Part shown: in pieces, positions 23,430 to 35,142 of the stretch
Numbering within the stretch: the stretch's first letter is position 1
Layout: each line of letters starts with the position of its first letter
Origin: Heterobasidion occidentale
Lineage: Eukaryota; Basidiomycota; Agaricomycetes; Russulales; Bondarzewiaceae
Length of the DNA stretch: 64,000 bases
Assembly (NCBI GenBank): GCA_039111635.1
Contig: JBCAQO010000013.1
Location: 496,001 to 560,000, forward strand
Direction: 5' to 3'
The notes under the pieces: model-generated
Databases searched by the model: none
What the model saw: only the letters and a program-made list of their open reading frames with translations
What the model was told of the DNA's origin: nothing
Position numbers and translations under genes: made by a program

Positions 23430-25812
23430 TGTCGTCTAGGTTGTCTCTGGGTGTGGGTGTGATATGCGATGGAGATGGGGGGGCAGAGAATGAGGGAGAG
23501 TGGGATGGCATGGGCTACTTAATGGTACATAAAGTTAGATGGTTCGGGTAACAAGGCTGGGGACGTTCGATTTGGAAATGATCGCAGATGGGAATGATAG
23601 TTCTCGTCTCGAATCGAAACAGTTCCGTTCATCCATCAACACGTCCCAGATTCCCGATCCAACCACCCTCATCACCTCCATCATCCATCCATTCCACCTC
23701 TGTCGGATTCCGGCGACCTACTTCAGCCCCAGAATCTAACAATTAGCAAGACGTCTGGGGACAGCTCGCACTAGTCGTAGGCAGATCTCATAGAGATAAG
23801 TTAGAGATAAAGTAGATACTTGGATCTTGCGCGTGCCGAGCCCCATCCCGCCCGCGGCAACGATCTCCATGGCGCACCTAATCGTCAACTGCACCCAGAC
23901 TGTACCTCTCAAGACCTCTCGATACCTCTTGAGCTTGAGGTTCAGAAACTTTCTCCCCTCCCTACGGCGACAGCAACGTGGCCCCGACCCCGCAATGACA
24001 AGCGCAGATTTCTTGGCGGAGGAAGATCTTAGAAGGAGATCCGAAAGAGTCAAACTCGAGAGATTTCGAAAGATTCTGCGAAGGCATCAAAAGGAAGGAG
24101 GACTAAAAAACATCCGCGGGTCCCCGCTGGTGCCGCTTGTTCGGCAGCGTAAGCGACGGACGCGAGACGAGGCGCGGCGGGGCGATCAGTGTGGTCGTCG
24201 CCAGCGTCGCCGTTCGAACCCGCCACCAGCCTGTGGCCATGACATGCACAGGCATTGATGTTTGCACCCTCGAAATTCGCTATGTTTCTCACCGGCCTCG
24301 ATCCATAATACGACCTGCAACGTCGCTCGGCGCCCCACCTCTCGCAGCCCACATATTCCCAATGTTGAACTTAGCCTGCGGCTATCCAAAGAGTCGCCCT
24401 GACCGTCGTCCGATTCTGATGATGCCTCTGATGGGCATGTGCGAGCGTGAATAATGCGACGTCAACCCGCCCTGTCAGAACGGCCGAAGCAGAGTTCTCG
24501 CCTGTATCGAGTCAGTCGCGTTCTTGAATATCGAACATAGAATATTTCTGATGCCACTCTGTTACTGTAGGAGCTTCGAGGAGCATGGAGAATTCACATC
24601 CTTGACCTTACGAAGGCTCCTGGAAGATTGTTCAGCGGATCGAGGCTCGGAACATGGCGAAGCGGGTAAGTACGTCGAGCTCGAACGTATCGCAGACTGC
24701 ACCACTCACATGCGCGTGGAATCCAGCAGGTACCCATTTGCCCTAGAAGTCCCGCATCCAAGCTCCAGCGCGTAGTAAAGTTATTCCATCCATCTCGCTT
24801 GTTTTCTTATCACAGCCCTTCCGAGCGGCACACCTACATTCTCCAGGCGGCCGACCAGAACGACTACGTACGTTCTTCTCCACCACAAGATACGCCAGAT
24901 CTTCTAGCGACACAGCGAAGGCGAATGCGGGCCAGCACGATCATCCACACCACATGATGTGGCCCATCAGACCTCCCTGAGGTTCTATTACCTGGCCACG
25001 ACGCGTTGCGGCAGGCCCCTCTGCGTGCACTCATACCCAGGCCGTCGAACTACTCGTCCGCCTGTTCATCTATCTGTCATCCGTCGCTCTCCCTCGGCAA
25101 CACAAGCGGCCCGCGAACCATCCCGAATGTTCTCACAGCCTGCACTCCCAAATCCACGCGCGCCGCACTTGTTTCTGCCTGCGTGCGTGCTCGGAGTCAG
25201 TTCGGCGCACTAGCTCAACCTCGTATATTGTGCTGACGCGACATCTGCTGATAATCACCCAGGGCCAGATCCATGAGAGTCGCATCAACGTTCAATGCAA
25301 GCATCATCACAGAACGGCTGTCTTCAGTTGAGGTCAGCATTGGAGACCAGCATCCACAAGCCAAGTCGCACTTCTCCTTCTCTCATCTGTACATCAACTC
25401 CCAAGCCTCCTCTGCCCCGCTCCCACAATACATTCTCACTGATATTGGTTCTGGTTCTTGGCTGCTCTCGCGCTGATTCTGGCGTTATCGGACACATCAT
25501 CAACCCCGCTTCACGCCGTCCACCGCAGCTTCACACGCGCAGGGTCATGCATCGATGCAAGAAGCGTCAGGCTTCGGGCTCTGAGCTTCAAGCGTCGAGA
25601 GCAAGACGCCAGATCCGTACACGCGTGAGTGCTTGTCTTCGAGCCTCGAGCTTCGCGCGGGGACGAAGACAGACTTCGCGAACCTCATCGAGGAGTCCTG
25701 TATTCGCATTGAATGCGTTCCAAAGAAGCATGCACACGTGCGTCCATCCATATGGCTCTTCAGAAGACAGCAGGCAGCGGATGGAGGAGGCTCGTCAAAC
25801 TCTGACCCAGTC

Positions 25813-25830
25813 TGACCCTTGCTGAGCGCC
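25813..25830 (+). repeat. 18-bp word shared with 18436-18453
   Basis: Identical copy of the word TGACCCTTGCTGAGCGCC seen 7.4 kb to the left. Confidence 0.4.
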
Positions 25831-26161
25831 CGCACGGGCCATGTTGTTCCCTAGATAGTCGCGTCCTTGGCGCTTTCTGCCTGTTTGGCGCTTGATGTTA
25901 CAGGCTCCATCAGACAAGCCCGAATGGTCAAAGTCGAAGTCAAGGGACTCGAAACGTGAGTACAGTAACTTTGCGCGCCCGCGCAGGGTCTTTACCTTTA
26001 TCATCATTACCGCCACCTATCACCGATCGCCCGCTACCTCCAAATAAGCCTCTGATCCATCAACATTGGCTCCAACTCAATTGCACAAGCGACCCTCTTT
26101 GATTGTGCTAGACAGCTAGAAGCGGATGGGTGAATATTGTAGGGAGGGTGATACGGTGGCC

Positions 26162-26229
26162 GAGGCGTCTTGGTGTTCAGCATCATCATCAGTAGTGACT
26201 GAGGCGTATTGATCTTCATCATCATCAAC
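26162..26229. repeat. Imperfect direct repeat, about 39-bp period, ATC-rich
   Basis: GAGGCGTCTTGGTGTTCAGC followed by ATC repeats at 26162, and GAGGCGTATTGATCTTCATC followed by ATC repeats at 26201. Confidence 0.5.
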
Positions 26230-26474
26230 CTACGCGAATATGAGGACAGAACGATGCTCGCTCACAGCGCGCTGATAGCGTGAATACCTGGTGGTATCAA
26301 CAGCGACACATGTCCGAGAACAAAGGCAATAGATTTGCGTCTACTACTCCCTATACAAGCAGATACTGTACACTTCCTATATTCGCATTTTCCCAGCGTA
26401 TAGTTGAATCGTGCCATCTTCCTCTAGATTGGCTACATACATTACAGAGACCCGTGAACGGAGTGAAATCCCTC

Positions 26475-26559
26475 CAATCGCACGTAGGCTCGACCGACCC
26501 CCTCCCGAACGCCGAACGCGTGAGGGTGAGCGGTCTTGGAATGAGACTACAATCGCACG
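26475..26559. mobile_element. 65-bp miniature insertion element, copy A, with 10-bp target-site duplications
   Basis: The body is 26485-26549. It begins TAGGCTCGACC and ends GAGACTA. It is flanked on both sides by CAATCGCACG (26475-26484 and 26550-26559), a perfect 10-bp duplication. A second body of the same length at 33266-33330 differs at only four bases and has its own, different 10-bp duplication. The ends form a short imperfect inverted repeat (TAGGCTC against GAGACTA). Inside, GACCG can pair with CGGTC and CCCTC with GAGGG, so the whole body can fold back. It encodes nothing. The insertion lies 2 nt past the stop codon of the aldo/keto reductase, in its 3' UTR. A 10-bp duplication is compatible with Mutator-like transposition in trans; that is inference. 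Confidence 0.8.
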
Positions 26560-26561
26560 CT

Positions 26562-28705
26562 CTACAGCCCACTCTTCTTGACCGGCAGGATCGGTTGCCG
26601 GAGGGGCCAGCGATCCATGTGTGCCGCGGACTTGAGGAGCGGCGGGTCGTCGAGGCCGGTGCCCTGCGAATATGCCGACAGAAAAGCGGATAGAGAAGAT
26701 TGGGACGGGATGGAACAGAGCAAGGCGGGGTGGGTTTCCGCGCGTGTGGTCCACGTGCACGGAGTAATATCGCACGACACCAACCACAAAAGGCAAGACA
26801 ACAGTCAGAACGAGCTCTCCGGTGCACAATAACAACACAAGCACGTACGATCATCGACGCCGGGAAGCCCGCGTCGAACGGGAGAGCAGCTTCGAGGTAC
26901 GCGATCTGCTCCGGGCTGAGCGCGATATCGAGCGCGGCGATGTTCGCCTCGAGGTGCTCGACCTTGCGCCCGCCTACAATCGGGAACACGTGCGTCGTCT
27001 TGTGCATCAGGTACGCGATCGCCACTACCCGCCGCCGATGCACGCACGCACGATTGAACAGACAGCGTCAAGCCGAACGTAACCAGCGACACAAGATTCG
27101 CGATTAGACTCGTGTCAGGAGCGAGGCACGACAAAAGACGAGAAGACTGTAAGCAACGCACCTGCCTGGATGCTCGTCGCGCCGACCTGGCCTGCGACGA
27201 CCTCAAGCGCGGCGCACACCTTGCGCTCGTCTGGCGTGCGCTCCCAGTTAGGGTTGAAGACCACGCGCCCATTCTCGCCTGTTTCGCGACGCGCGGCCTC
27301 CTCCGCATCTGTGCGGATCTTGCCCGCGGCGAGAACGTCCCAGGGAGCGAGTGCCAAGCCTGAGCAGGAGCGTGCGTAAATGGGGACAGGGTGAGGCAAT
27401 TCGTCAGTGCGATAGCGCAAAAAAACACGAAACACAAAGCAAATCAAAAGGACAAAAAAGAGGGAAACGCAGGAGAACAGATGAACAAAGAGAATGCGTG
27501 GGGCAATGGATGAAGAAAGAAGTGAAGTGAGAGCAGCCAAACATAAGATAAAATGAAAAGAAACGAAACTAAAAGCACGTACCCTCCTCGCGCGCCATCG
27601 GGATAATTTCGCGCTCAAAGCTGCGCTTCATGACATTCCACTGACCCTGGTAGATGCTGAACGGCGTCATGCCGTGGTCGCGCGCGTACTGGTTCGCCTT
27701 CGCGACGACCCACGCCGGCATGTCCTGCAACACACACGATGCACCAAGTCTAATTCAGCACTTCCATCGTTCCATCGACATTGAAAAATAGATGCGTTCA
27801 CTCACCGATGCGCCCTACAATCCAAATCCGAATGCATACACACGTATATACATCAGTTCTCGCCACCTTCATCTGCGCACTAAGCAAGACGCACCAAATA
27901 CAGCACCTGCCCGCTCAGAACGACACGGTGCAGCGCGCGCATTGTCTCCTCAACGCTGGTGCCCCAGTCCCACCAGTGCACATACAGCACATCGACGTAC
28001 GTCGTGCGCAACTTGCGGAGCGACGCCGCGAGCGAGACGTGCAGTGATTTGGTCGAGTTACCAACATAGTTAATTTTTTGGGCAACGCTAGGATCGCCGC
28101 GCTTGAAGTTCGAGGTGTACTACAGTGCGAACGAGGAGGGGAAGATGCAGGTCGGAGTGTGTCAAGGGGTAGGGCGCGAGTAGAGGAGGTGATCGAGAGG
28201 AGAGAAGTCAGAAAGGATAGGGGGGATAGGGTAACGAATGAGAGAGGGGACACACCTTCGTGGCAATAACTAGCTGGTCGCGGATGCCGCGAGCCTCCAT
28301 CCATTCGCCGATAAACTCTTCCGAGGTCTCGTCTTGGCTTTATCAAAACCGCCGTCAGCACACTTGCTCGTATCTCAACTAGCGTGCATACACCCCGCCC
28401 ACTCCATTACCCCGCATGAGAAGCTGCTCTCGCGTCCTCTCCACGTCTGCTCCCTTGAGAGCAAGGGGGAGGAAAGTCACTCACTAACTGTTCGCCGTAT
28501 CGATGAAATTCCCGCCCTTCTCATAGTACGCGTCAAGGAGCTTAAAGCTGCTCTCTTTATCCATCGCGCCCATACCCTTCCACTTGTCACCGATGGACAT
28601 AGCGCCGAGCTGGAGTGGCGACACGCGGACGCCAGCGAGCGGAGAGAGGACGCGGTACCGGCCGAGGGCAGTCGCAGGAGGAGGCGGGGGAGCAAAGAAC
28701 GACAT
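26562..28705 (-). CDS. Aldo/keto reductase, aryl-alcohol dehydrogenase / norsolorinic-acid-reductase type
   Basis: Cytosolic NADPH-dependent reductase, probably interconverting aryl aldehydes and alcohols. The ATG at 28705 gives [20 protein letters not shown]. Landmarks: [17 protein letters not shown], the catalytic Asp and Tyr in [19 protein letters not shown], the Lys in QLVIATK, the His in [17 protein letters not shown], then [54 protein letters not shown] and [20 protein letters not shown]. The C-terminus is [16 protein letters not shown], stop 26562-26564. It matches the yeast AAD/Phanerochaete AAD family in order and length (about 380 aa). The neighbouring aryl-alcohol oxidase on the same strand suggests aldehyde recycling. 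A mini-element sits directly after the stop codon. Confidence 0.92.
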
Positions 28706-29855
28706 CTTGATCTTTGATTTAGTTGTGGTCGAAGAGGAGGTCGTGGTCTAGTGCAAGGATGCAGGGATGCAGGGATGCAGGGGTGTGTGAGCAAGTAGAT
28801 ATATAAACACGTCTGGGAACGGAGGCAAAGAAATACAACGGAAGGTGGATGTGGATGCGGATGTGGATGGCAGATTAGGGGTGGCAAGGACGCGTGCACG
28901 GAGCGCGGTGGGTCCCGTGGAAGCTGAGTGAGTGCGTCCCGTCGCTCGCTCAGCAAGCTCACTCAGCTGACCCAGCCTCTCCCCGGAGTCCCTCGGCGGG
29001 GCAGAACGCTTGGGTCAGCGAGCCTGACGCCGCGTTGGCCGAGCCCACTCGAGGGCAAGTAGGTCGCGCGCGACGCAGACAACGACAAGCCTCATCTTCG
29101 TAGCTCCTAATGCTATGAATACGTATGAACATTGAATACTCACCGTATCGGTTTGCGCTCGGCGAGATCTGCTAAAATTGAAGTTGCGTATGGGGATCAG
29201 CACGGGTTGCTTCGCTAGCCTGGAAGCTCGAACGCGGGAGGTGATCGATGGGGGACGAAAGAGAGAAGGGAGACCGTGCGTCGACATGTGCGTGATTAAC
29301 ACACGTACTCTGGGAATTGCTATCGACAGGTGCTGGAAGCTATGAGGACGCGAGTGGAGCACTGCGAGTCGGATGCAGTCTGTGCTCGTTATTCAACCCT
29401 CCGACCGCTGTCGGGAGATACACAGGGTGCGATGTCAATGTCCGTCGACGCGTTTCTCACTCTGAGAGAGTCAACTGCAGGCGGGGTATACGATGTCGGA
29501 TTGTATGTATGCGCTGTGATGCATAGTGGAAGGTGTAAGTAGAGAGTTGAAGACAAGCGCTCGTCTCATGATCACTGCCACGGCCAGACCCCGACCCCCG
29601 ATGGAGGTGCTAAAGTAGAGACAATCTCAGAATGTTTGGATTCTTCACCCATCAGCATCGACTGAGACGTACAGCAAATACAAGTGAATATTAAAATAAT
29701 AATACGACAAAAAGCGAGAAATCGAAACGATAGACGTGGGTTGGGGTACATTGTGCAGGTATATGCTCCGTGGAGTGATAAATAATGTCCAGCGAGGTCC
29801 CAAATGGCACAATAGTTGAAATATGTTAGGTTGATTGCAATGCTCCGATGCCTCT
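28706..29855. other. Aldo/keto reductase promoter and 3' flank of the second oxidase
   Basis: No gene seen. Contains short tandem repeats (28757-28780; GTGGAT-type hexamers around 28846-28870) and an AT motif TATATA at 28799-28806, about 95 nt upstream of the reductase ATG, a possible TATA box. Confidence 0.45.
28757..28780. repeat. 8-bp tandem repeat GGATGCAG, three perfect copies
   Basis: Sits 50-75 nt upstream of the aldo/keto reductase ATG, probably in its 5' UTR or core promoter. Confidence 0.75.
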
Positions 29856-32189
29856 TCAAGCCCAACGGTGGCCTGGTCCCCGCTTGGTCTGCGCCGCCGC
29901 CTTGATCAAGTCAGCTGCGCGCTCGGCAATAGTGTATACGGCAGCCTGAGGGTGTGCCGACGGGACGTAGGGCTATATCGAGAGTTAACCAAACCATTGT
30001 CAGGCATCCGCCTCACAAATAGACCAGGGAGTGGAGACTCACCAAGATACTCGCATCCACGATCCGCAGCCCGCGCACCTTCTTCACCGTCAAGTCGGGG
30101 TTCACGACGCCGCCCGTCGCGTTCCACGCCGACATCGAGGCCGTGCTCGTCGGGTGCCAGATCGTCGCCGTGTGGCTGCGCGCGTACGCCTCGATCTCCG
30201 CGTCCGTCTCCGCCGTCGCGAGCGGCCCGAAAGGCTGCAGCACGTATCCCTTCCATGCGGGCGCAGCGACGACGCGCTTCGCGGCCTTGATCGCCTCGCG
30301 GATGAGGAAGATGTCGAAGGGCGAGTTCAGGAGGCCCGGGTCAACGATCGGAAGCGTGAACGGATTCGAGGACGCGAGCTTGATGGAGCCGCCTGGACAA
30401 TGGAGTTCGCGTAAGGATGAGGATGCATGTCAGTGCGAGAGATGAACGTACGTGCGGCGGGCGTCATGACGTTGGAGGTGATTGTCAAGAACCGACCCGT
30501 AGAAGGCATGGACTCGGCTCCAGAGTTGAAAGCGCTCTATAAGCCCAGAGGAAGAAAGGAACAACGTCGCTGAGTGAGGACAAGCATGTAACAAACTGTG
30601 ACAAGCCGCGACGTACGCTGAAAATGAACTCGAAGTGCGCCGAGTTCTTCCCTGCTGAGGGGTCTGGGTACGTCTGGAAGATGCTCGAGTTGTCCGGCAG
30701 CCTGAACCACCCAATCTGGCTGAGCGGCGGCGATGCGAACTGGCCCTTCCGAGTATTGCGCCACGTCTGCATGTCCAGACCCGCCAGCGTCTGGTTCCGG
30801 ATGACGTCGTCGTACGTGTACGTGTCGTTCACGTACCACGCGTTCGGGAGCAGCGGGTGGTCCTGCAGGTGCTGGCCAACGTCCGGCAAGTCTACAACGC
30901 TCTTGATCCCCACCGACGCGAGGTGAGTCTTGTTTCCGATACCCGAGAGCATGAGCAGCTGCGGCGTCGCGACAGACCCGGCAGACAGGATCAACTCCTT
31001 CGTCGCGTTGACGGAGTACAAGGTGCTGTTTGCGTTGCGCGCGAATTGGACGCCCTTGAAGACTGGCAGGCCGCTCTCGGTCCCGGTCTGCAGGAGCTTT
31101 GTCGCCTGTGCGTTGATCAACACGTCGAAGTTCTTGTATGCCGCGATCGCGGGCGCAATATATGCTGTCGCAGAGCTGTCGCGTGTGCCGTTACTAATAG
31201 AGAACTGCGACCAACCTTGACATCGCAGAACCGTCAACGCGACATTCAATGAAGTGACATGACGGGACTCTCACCGATGCCGATAGGATAGCCCGCGTTC
31301 ATGTCGAGGACGAACGGGAATTCGCTCAGCTCCTTCGTGGTCTCAATGGTCTGGTTGTCGACGGGAGACGGAAATCCCTGAATGCTGATGTCGAGAGGAC
31401 CGTAATGACCGTGGGCGGCCGGGTCAATTTGACCGGTGGTGTTGTGTCCGTCGGCCGGAGCGACCACCTTCTCCAGCTGTGAAAAGGTTTAATGAAAGCA
31501 GTTGCAAAAACAGGAGGGGTCACACCTTCTTGACGTATGGCTTGAGAGCATCCCAAGACCATCCTGGATCGCCAGAAACCTTAGCATAACGGTTATAATC
31601 ATCGACTGATCCACGTGTCCACACCATCCAATCTTAAAAGAAGGAACTCGGTTACGACCTATCAGAATTCGAGGATACAAACAACTCACTAGTGGACGAG
31701 GACCCTCCCAGCAGACGCCCACGAGGGTAAGGGATAACCCGGTTGTTCAGCCCCGCCTGCGCCGTAGTTGTGTAGTTCCAGTCCAAGAACGTGTTCGGCG
31801 ACAGCGACGTGCAGAGGAACGGAACCTGGATCTCTTCGATCCCTTCGTGGCTGTATGGACGGGTCAACTCGTGAGCTCGTCCGCCCGCGCGCATCAGCGC
31901 AGCAAGTTCACGAGAAGTGTGCATACCTGAACCCAGCTTCAATCAGCAGTACCTTGTTCCCCGGCACCTCTGCCAGCCGACTCGCGACGACACCTCCTCC
32001 AATACCCGCTGCAAAAACCTCGACATGAGCAGTCTGGCGACGACAAGAAACCGGCAAGAGATGCGTACCTCCGACGACGACATAGTCGTACTGCGTTTTA
32101 GGCAGCACAGACGGGTCAGTGTAAATTGCACCAAGGACCGGTCGGAGGGCTAGAGAAGCCGACAAGGCTGTCAGGAATGCAGACACCAT
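29856..32189 (-). CDS. Secreted aryl-alcohol oxidase-like GMC oxidoreductase
   Basis: Extracellular FAD oxidase expected to turn aryl alcohols and O2 into aldehydes and H2O2, feeding ligninolytic peroxidases. The signal peptide MVSAFLTALSASLALRPVLG starts at 32189. Landmarks: YDYVVVGAGIGGGVVASRL, KVLLIEAG, DWNYTTTAQAGLNNRVIPYP then RGRLLGGSSST, WTRGSVDDYNRYAKVSGDPG, the second GMC signature region ELILSAGSVATPQLLMLSGI, and DLPDVGQHLQDHPLLPNAW. The catalytic His pair lies in ATIWHPTSTASMSAWNATGG and YVPSAHPQAAVYTIAERAAD. Stop 29856-29858, about 590 aa. Several N-glycosylation sequons (NDT, NGT, NAT) fit secretion. All exons join in frame. A TATA box is at 32256. It is a paralogue of the gene at 1-1038. 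Confidence 0.93.
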
Positions 32190-32255
32190 GTCAAAAAGGG
32201 AAACGAGTGAAGAAAGAGAAATAGATGTGGTACTTCCACAAACGCACCGGGCCGT

Positions 32256-32261
32256 TTTATA
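32256..32261 (-). promoter_or_regulatory. TATA box of the aryl-alcohol oxidase gene at 29856-32189
   Basis: TATAAA on the minus strand, about 67 nt upstream of the ATG. Confidence 0.55.
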
Positions 32262-32809
32262 CGGATATCTGGCGATCAGGCCTTCGCAGACGGGCCTGAA
32301 AGGAAAGCAGCTGAGACGCAGACGCGCTGTAAGATCATCCGTAACGGATCATTAGCTAAGAGAACGTACGCATTTAATTTGTTGAGGCTGTCACTTTGTG
32401 CAGGTTGAAATCTGTTGAAATATCGGAATGTGCGCCTGCTCTAAAGTAGTGTCATCAAATTAACTTCCTGTCGTCAACATACGCATTCCCTCAGCGCAAA
32501 CCATCCATGTCCATGAATCGAACGCACTCACGACGCTCACACCGCCCGATTGCGGACGGTAGTTACGCAGCAATTTCAGCTCGCTCGAATTCTGGAAATC
32601 AAACCTGACGTTATCTGCCCTCAAAGCTCACCCAGCCGAAAATTCTGTTACTGCGTCCGTCGGTGTACATGATGTATGGTGATGGAGGGGATGATTGCAG
32701 TGGTCAGGAACGAGGAGAGCCAGGTCGGACGTGCCTGGGCACGGATGGTGTCCACTGCTGATCCGCTGATCTCATCATTTCACTGACTTGGCGAAACGCG
32801 CCAGGCTTT

Positions 32810-32838
32810 CGTCTGGTATTAGCTAGTAATACCAGACG
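32810..32838. repeat. Perfect hairpin-forming inverted repeat (12-bp arms, 5-nt loop)
   Basis: Left arm CGTCTGGTATTA (32810-32821), loop GCTAG, right arm TAATACCAGACG (32827-32838). It lies about 620 nt upstream of the oxidase ATG. Confidence 0.7.
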
Positions 32839-33255
32839 CTCTTAGGATACATAATGTCATTGGGGTCGGCGATGGTTGAAGATAGGCAGTCATGTAAAGT
32901 ATGCGACCTTAGAACGATGTTTGGAGCGCGGGATGCGACGTGGCCTGGGCGCTGGAGTGTTGAGCGCTTGAGCGCCGAGAGCCGTGATCTGTTTTATGAT
33001 ATTTTTGATCTCGCACACACGCTCGACATGTCGATGTCGACAATTTCACCGGCTCTGGAGCCTAGCACGTCAGTAAGCTAAGTGATACCCTAAGTAAAAA
33101 CGCTTACGATCCATGTACACCTGAATGTACGTCGTCGTGCAGCCCGTAAGTAACGCCGTGATCCGAACAAACATACAGCGCCGAAACGATATGACACATA
33201 TGCCACATTGCGATACACGCCAGGTTTCGCCTTGTCTCTAAAATGCTGCCAGTTC

Positions 33256-33340
33256 AAGCGCTCGCTAGGCTCGACCAACCCCCTCCCGAACGCCGAACGC
33301 GTGAAGGTGAGCGGTCTTGGAGTAAGACTAAAGCGCTCGC
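33256..33340. mobile_element. 65-bp miniature insertion element, copy B, with 10-bp target-site duplications
   Basis: The body is 33266-33330, begins TAGGCTCGACC and ends AAGACTA. AAGCGCTCGC flanks it on both sides (33256-33265 and 33331-33340). The body is the same length as copy A and matches it at 61 of 65 positions by eye. The duplicated flanks differ between copies, which shows two independent insertions. It is in the gene-free stretch between the oxidase and the SDR. Confidence 0.8.
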
Positions 33341-35028
33341 TATCAATTTGCAGACGCATACAGGCTTACCTTTCCACCTTCAATTCCAAGGCTCTTTTCC
33401 GCAAGTTTCATGGGAGTTTCATGGGCCATCCTATCTCCGACCAGATCCGTATGATGGAGGATTGGGCCAAATTGGGCCTCATTCAATCTCGTATCTCGGT
33501 GTCCATACCGTGTCCATATGGACGCCGTTGGCCCACGCAGTCACCGGTAGTTTATTTGCAGATACTTACAACAGTCTTACAACATCAAATAAGTTGCAAC
33601 GTCTCGACTGCACCCCTCTGCATCTCCATCAGGCTAAATCGGCGAAAGCAGGAGTTGTGTAGTGCCGAATCGCCCAAACGCCTACAAAGAAAGTCCTCAG
33701 AAGTCACTTAAGCCCGAGCCTTCAGCCGACTCAGATCCAAACACAGGACAGCATATGGATTGCGCCAGATCGCCTCGTGGACTGTCAAAGCGCTCCTTTG
33801 ACTCTCACCAGAAAGGACCACGAACTCAGATCTCACCCAAGGTTGTGACCAGTCAAGTAGGTGTCAGATCCAACGTGAAAACCCATGTCCAGACGTGTCT
33901 GACGCTCACGGTCAGGCTTGTGGACCATGGATATCAATGGGGTAGAGTCAATTTCGGCGGTGAAGGCTGTTGAAAGTTCAGTAACCGAGTAAGAGCAAAC
34001 ATCGACATACCACATTCACTGTCATCCAAACTTGCCAACAGATATAAGGTCCCATTCTGTCAGATTCTGTTCTTCTCAACCCGAGTCAGATGGCCTGCAC
34101 AAGCCTGCGCACGCTGCTCAGAACACGTCGAATCAGTGTCGAATCTCGCTGATCCCTTCTGGGCCTGATCCCCATCGCGGACAGACCTGGACAAACGAGA
34201 GCAAAGCAGGTACGAAGCTGTACGAAGACTTCTGCTCGTTTGAATTTCATTGCGGCGGGCGAAAGAAAACGCGATTCCGCAAGGGGAATCATATATAGGG
34301 GATCGTAGGGGATTGTCCAAGATAGCCGTGGTCGTGATGGGTTGTGGTCAAGCTGTGTGTGTGATTAATACGATTGCGCGCGTGCTGAAAGATGCGCACG
34401 GTATTTAATATTTTAGTGCGTTTGCTCTCTTTGCCACTCCTTCCAACCCTGCATGCAACTCCCATGAGGTCTCGATGCCTTTTCGACTGCTTTTCCTTCG
34501 ATGTTAGCACAAATCAACCCCCCAGTCCCGACGGCACGTGTGCATTCTCAAAAGAATTACCTCCGGTATTTCGGAATGGCCTGGAAGTTGGAATGATCGC
34601 CAACGACACCGACGGCTTTGCAAGACATGCGGCCCATTCCATACCAGGACCGGCCCCAAGGAGAAAAAACAGCGCCATTCTTCTCTTTCATTCCAGTGGA
34701 GACCATACTGCGATGTAGACAGCCAGCGTCGCTCGCAAAGACGTGTCGGTCAGTATCTGACCGAACGTACGATGTTCAGTGTGTCAGCACACTTTCCTAA
34801 TAATTCGCATGTGGGCTCCATCACACTGTACGAGCGCTAGCGAGCTGAGGATCGGCACTTAGATCAGTGGGAACGGATCCTTATCGGTATGACTCAAACA
34901 GTTCGGTGTGCTCCAATTCCAGTTCACGTTCATTCCCCATCCCATCAACTTGGGTATTTCCTGTTTGGCTACCAGCCCTGATAACATTGCGCCTAAGAAA
35001 TAAAGACCGCGTTTGTCGTAGAGCACGG

Positions 35029-35035
35029 TATATAA
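35029..35035 (+). promoter_or_regulatory. TATA box of the SDR gene at 35143
   Basis: TATATAA about 110 nt upstream of the ATG. Confidence 0.45.
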
Positions 35036-35142
35036 GCAGTAGAACACCGCCTAGTCTAGTAAGTTCACTTGAACAGAATCCTGACGCGCAGAAAACGGCC
35101 TTTGCTTCTATCTCGCATTTCTTCTTCAAACGTTTTGACATA

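Larger units (their letters stand above)
23430..26474. other. 3-kb region with no supported gene
   Basis: Holds the upstream region of the GMC gene and the downstream side of the aldo/keto reductase. ORFs such as 23827-24258, 24137-24454 and 25295-25825 have biased composition but no recognisable domain. Includes the 18-bp shared word (25813-25830) and an imperfect 39-bp-period direct repeat with ATC runs starting at 26162 and 26201. Confidence 0.45.
32190..35142. other. 3-kb intergenic region
   Basis: No gene supported. Contains the oxidase TATA box (32256-32261), a 12-bp-arm hairpin (32810-32838), mini-element copy B (33256-33340) and the SDR TATA box (35029-35035). ORFs such as 33208-33711 and 34392-34718 show no domain. 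Confidence 0.5.

Noticed and set aside
24205..24225. tRNA B-box-like GGGTTCGAAC on the minus strand
   Set aside because: No matching T-stem, A box or acceptor stem around it.
26475..33340. The 65-bp element as an introner (intron-generating) element
   Set aside because: The length and duplications fit, but neither copy lies in an intron of any gene I can build, and copy A is just after a stop codon.
33090..33359. Minus-strand ORF sharing a peptide with an ORF at 26351-27043
   Set aside because: The shared peptide is the translation of the 65-bp mini-element in both places, not a protein domain.
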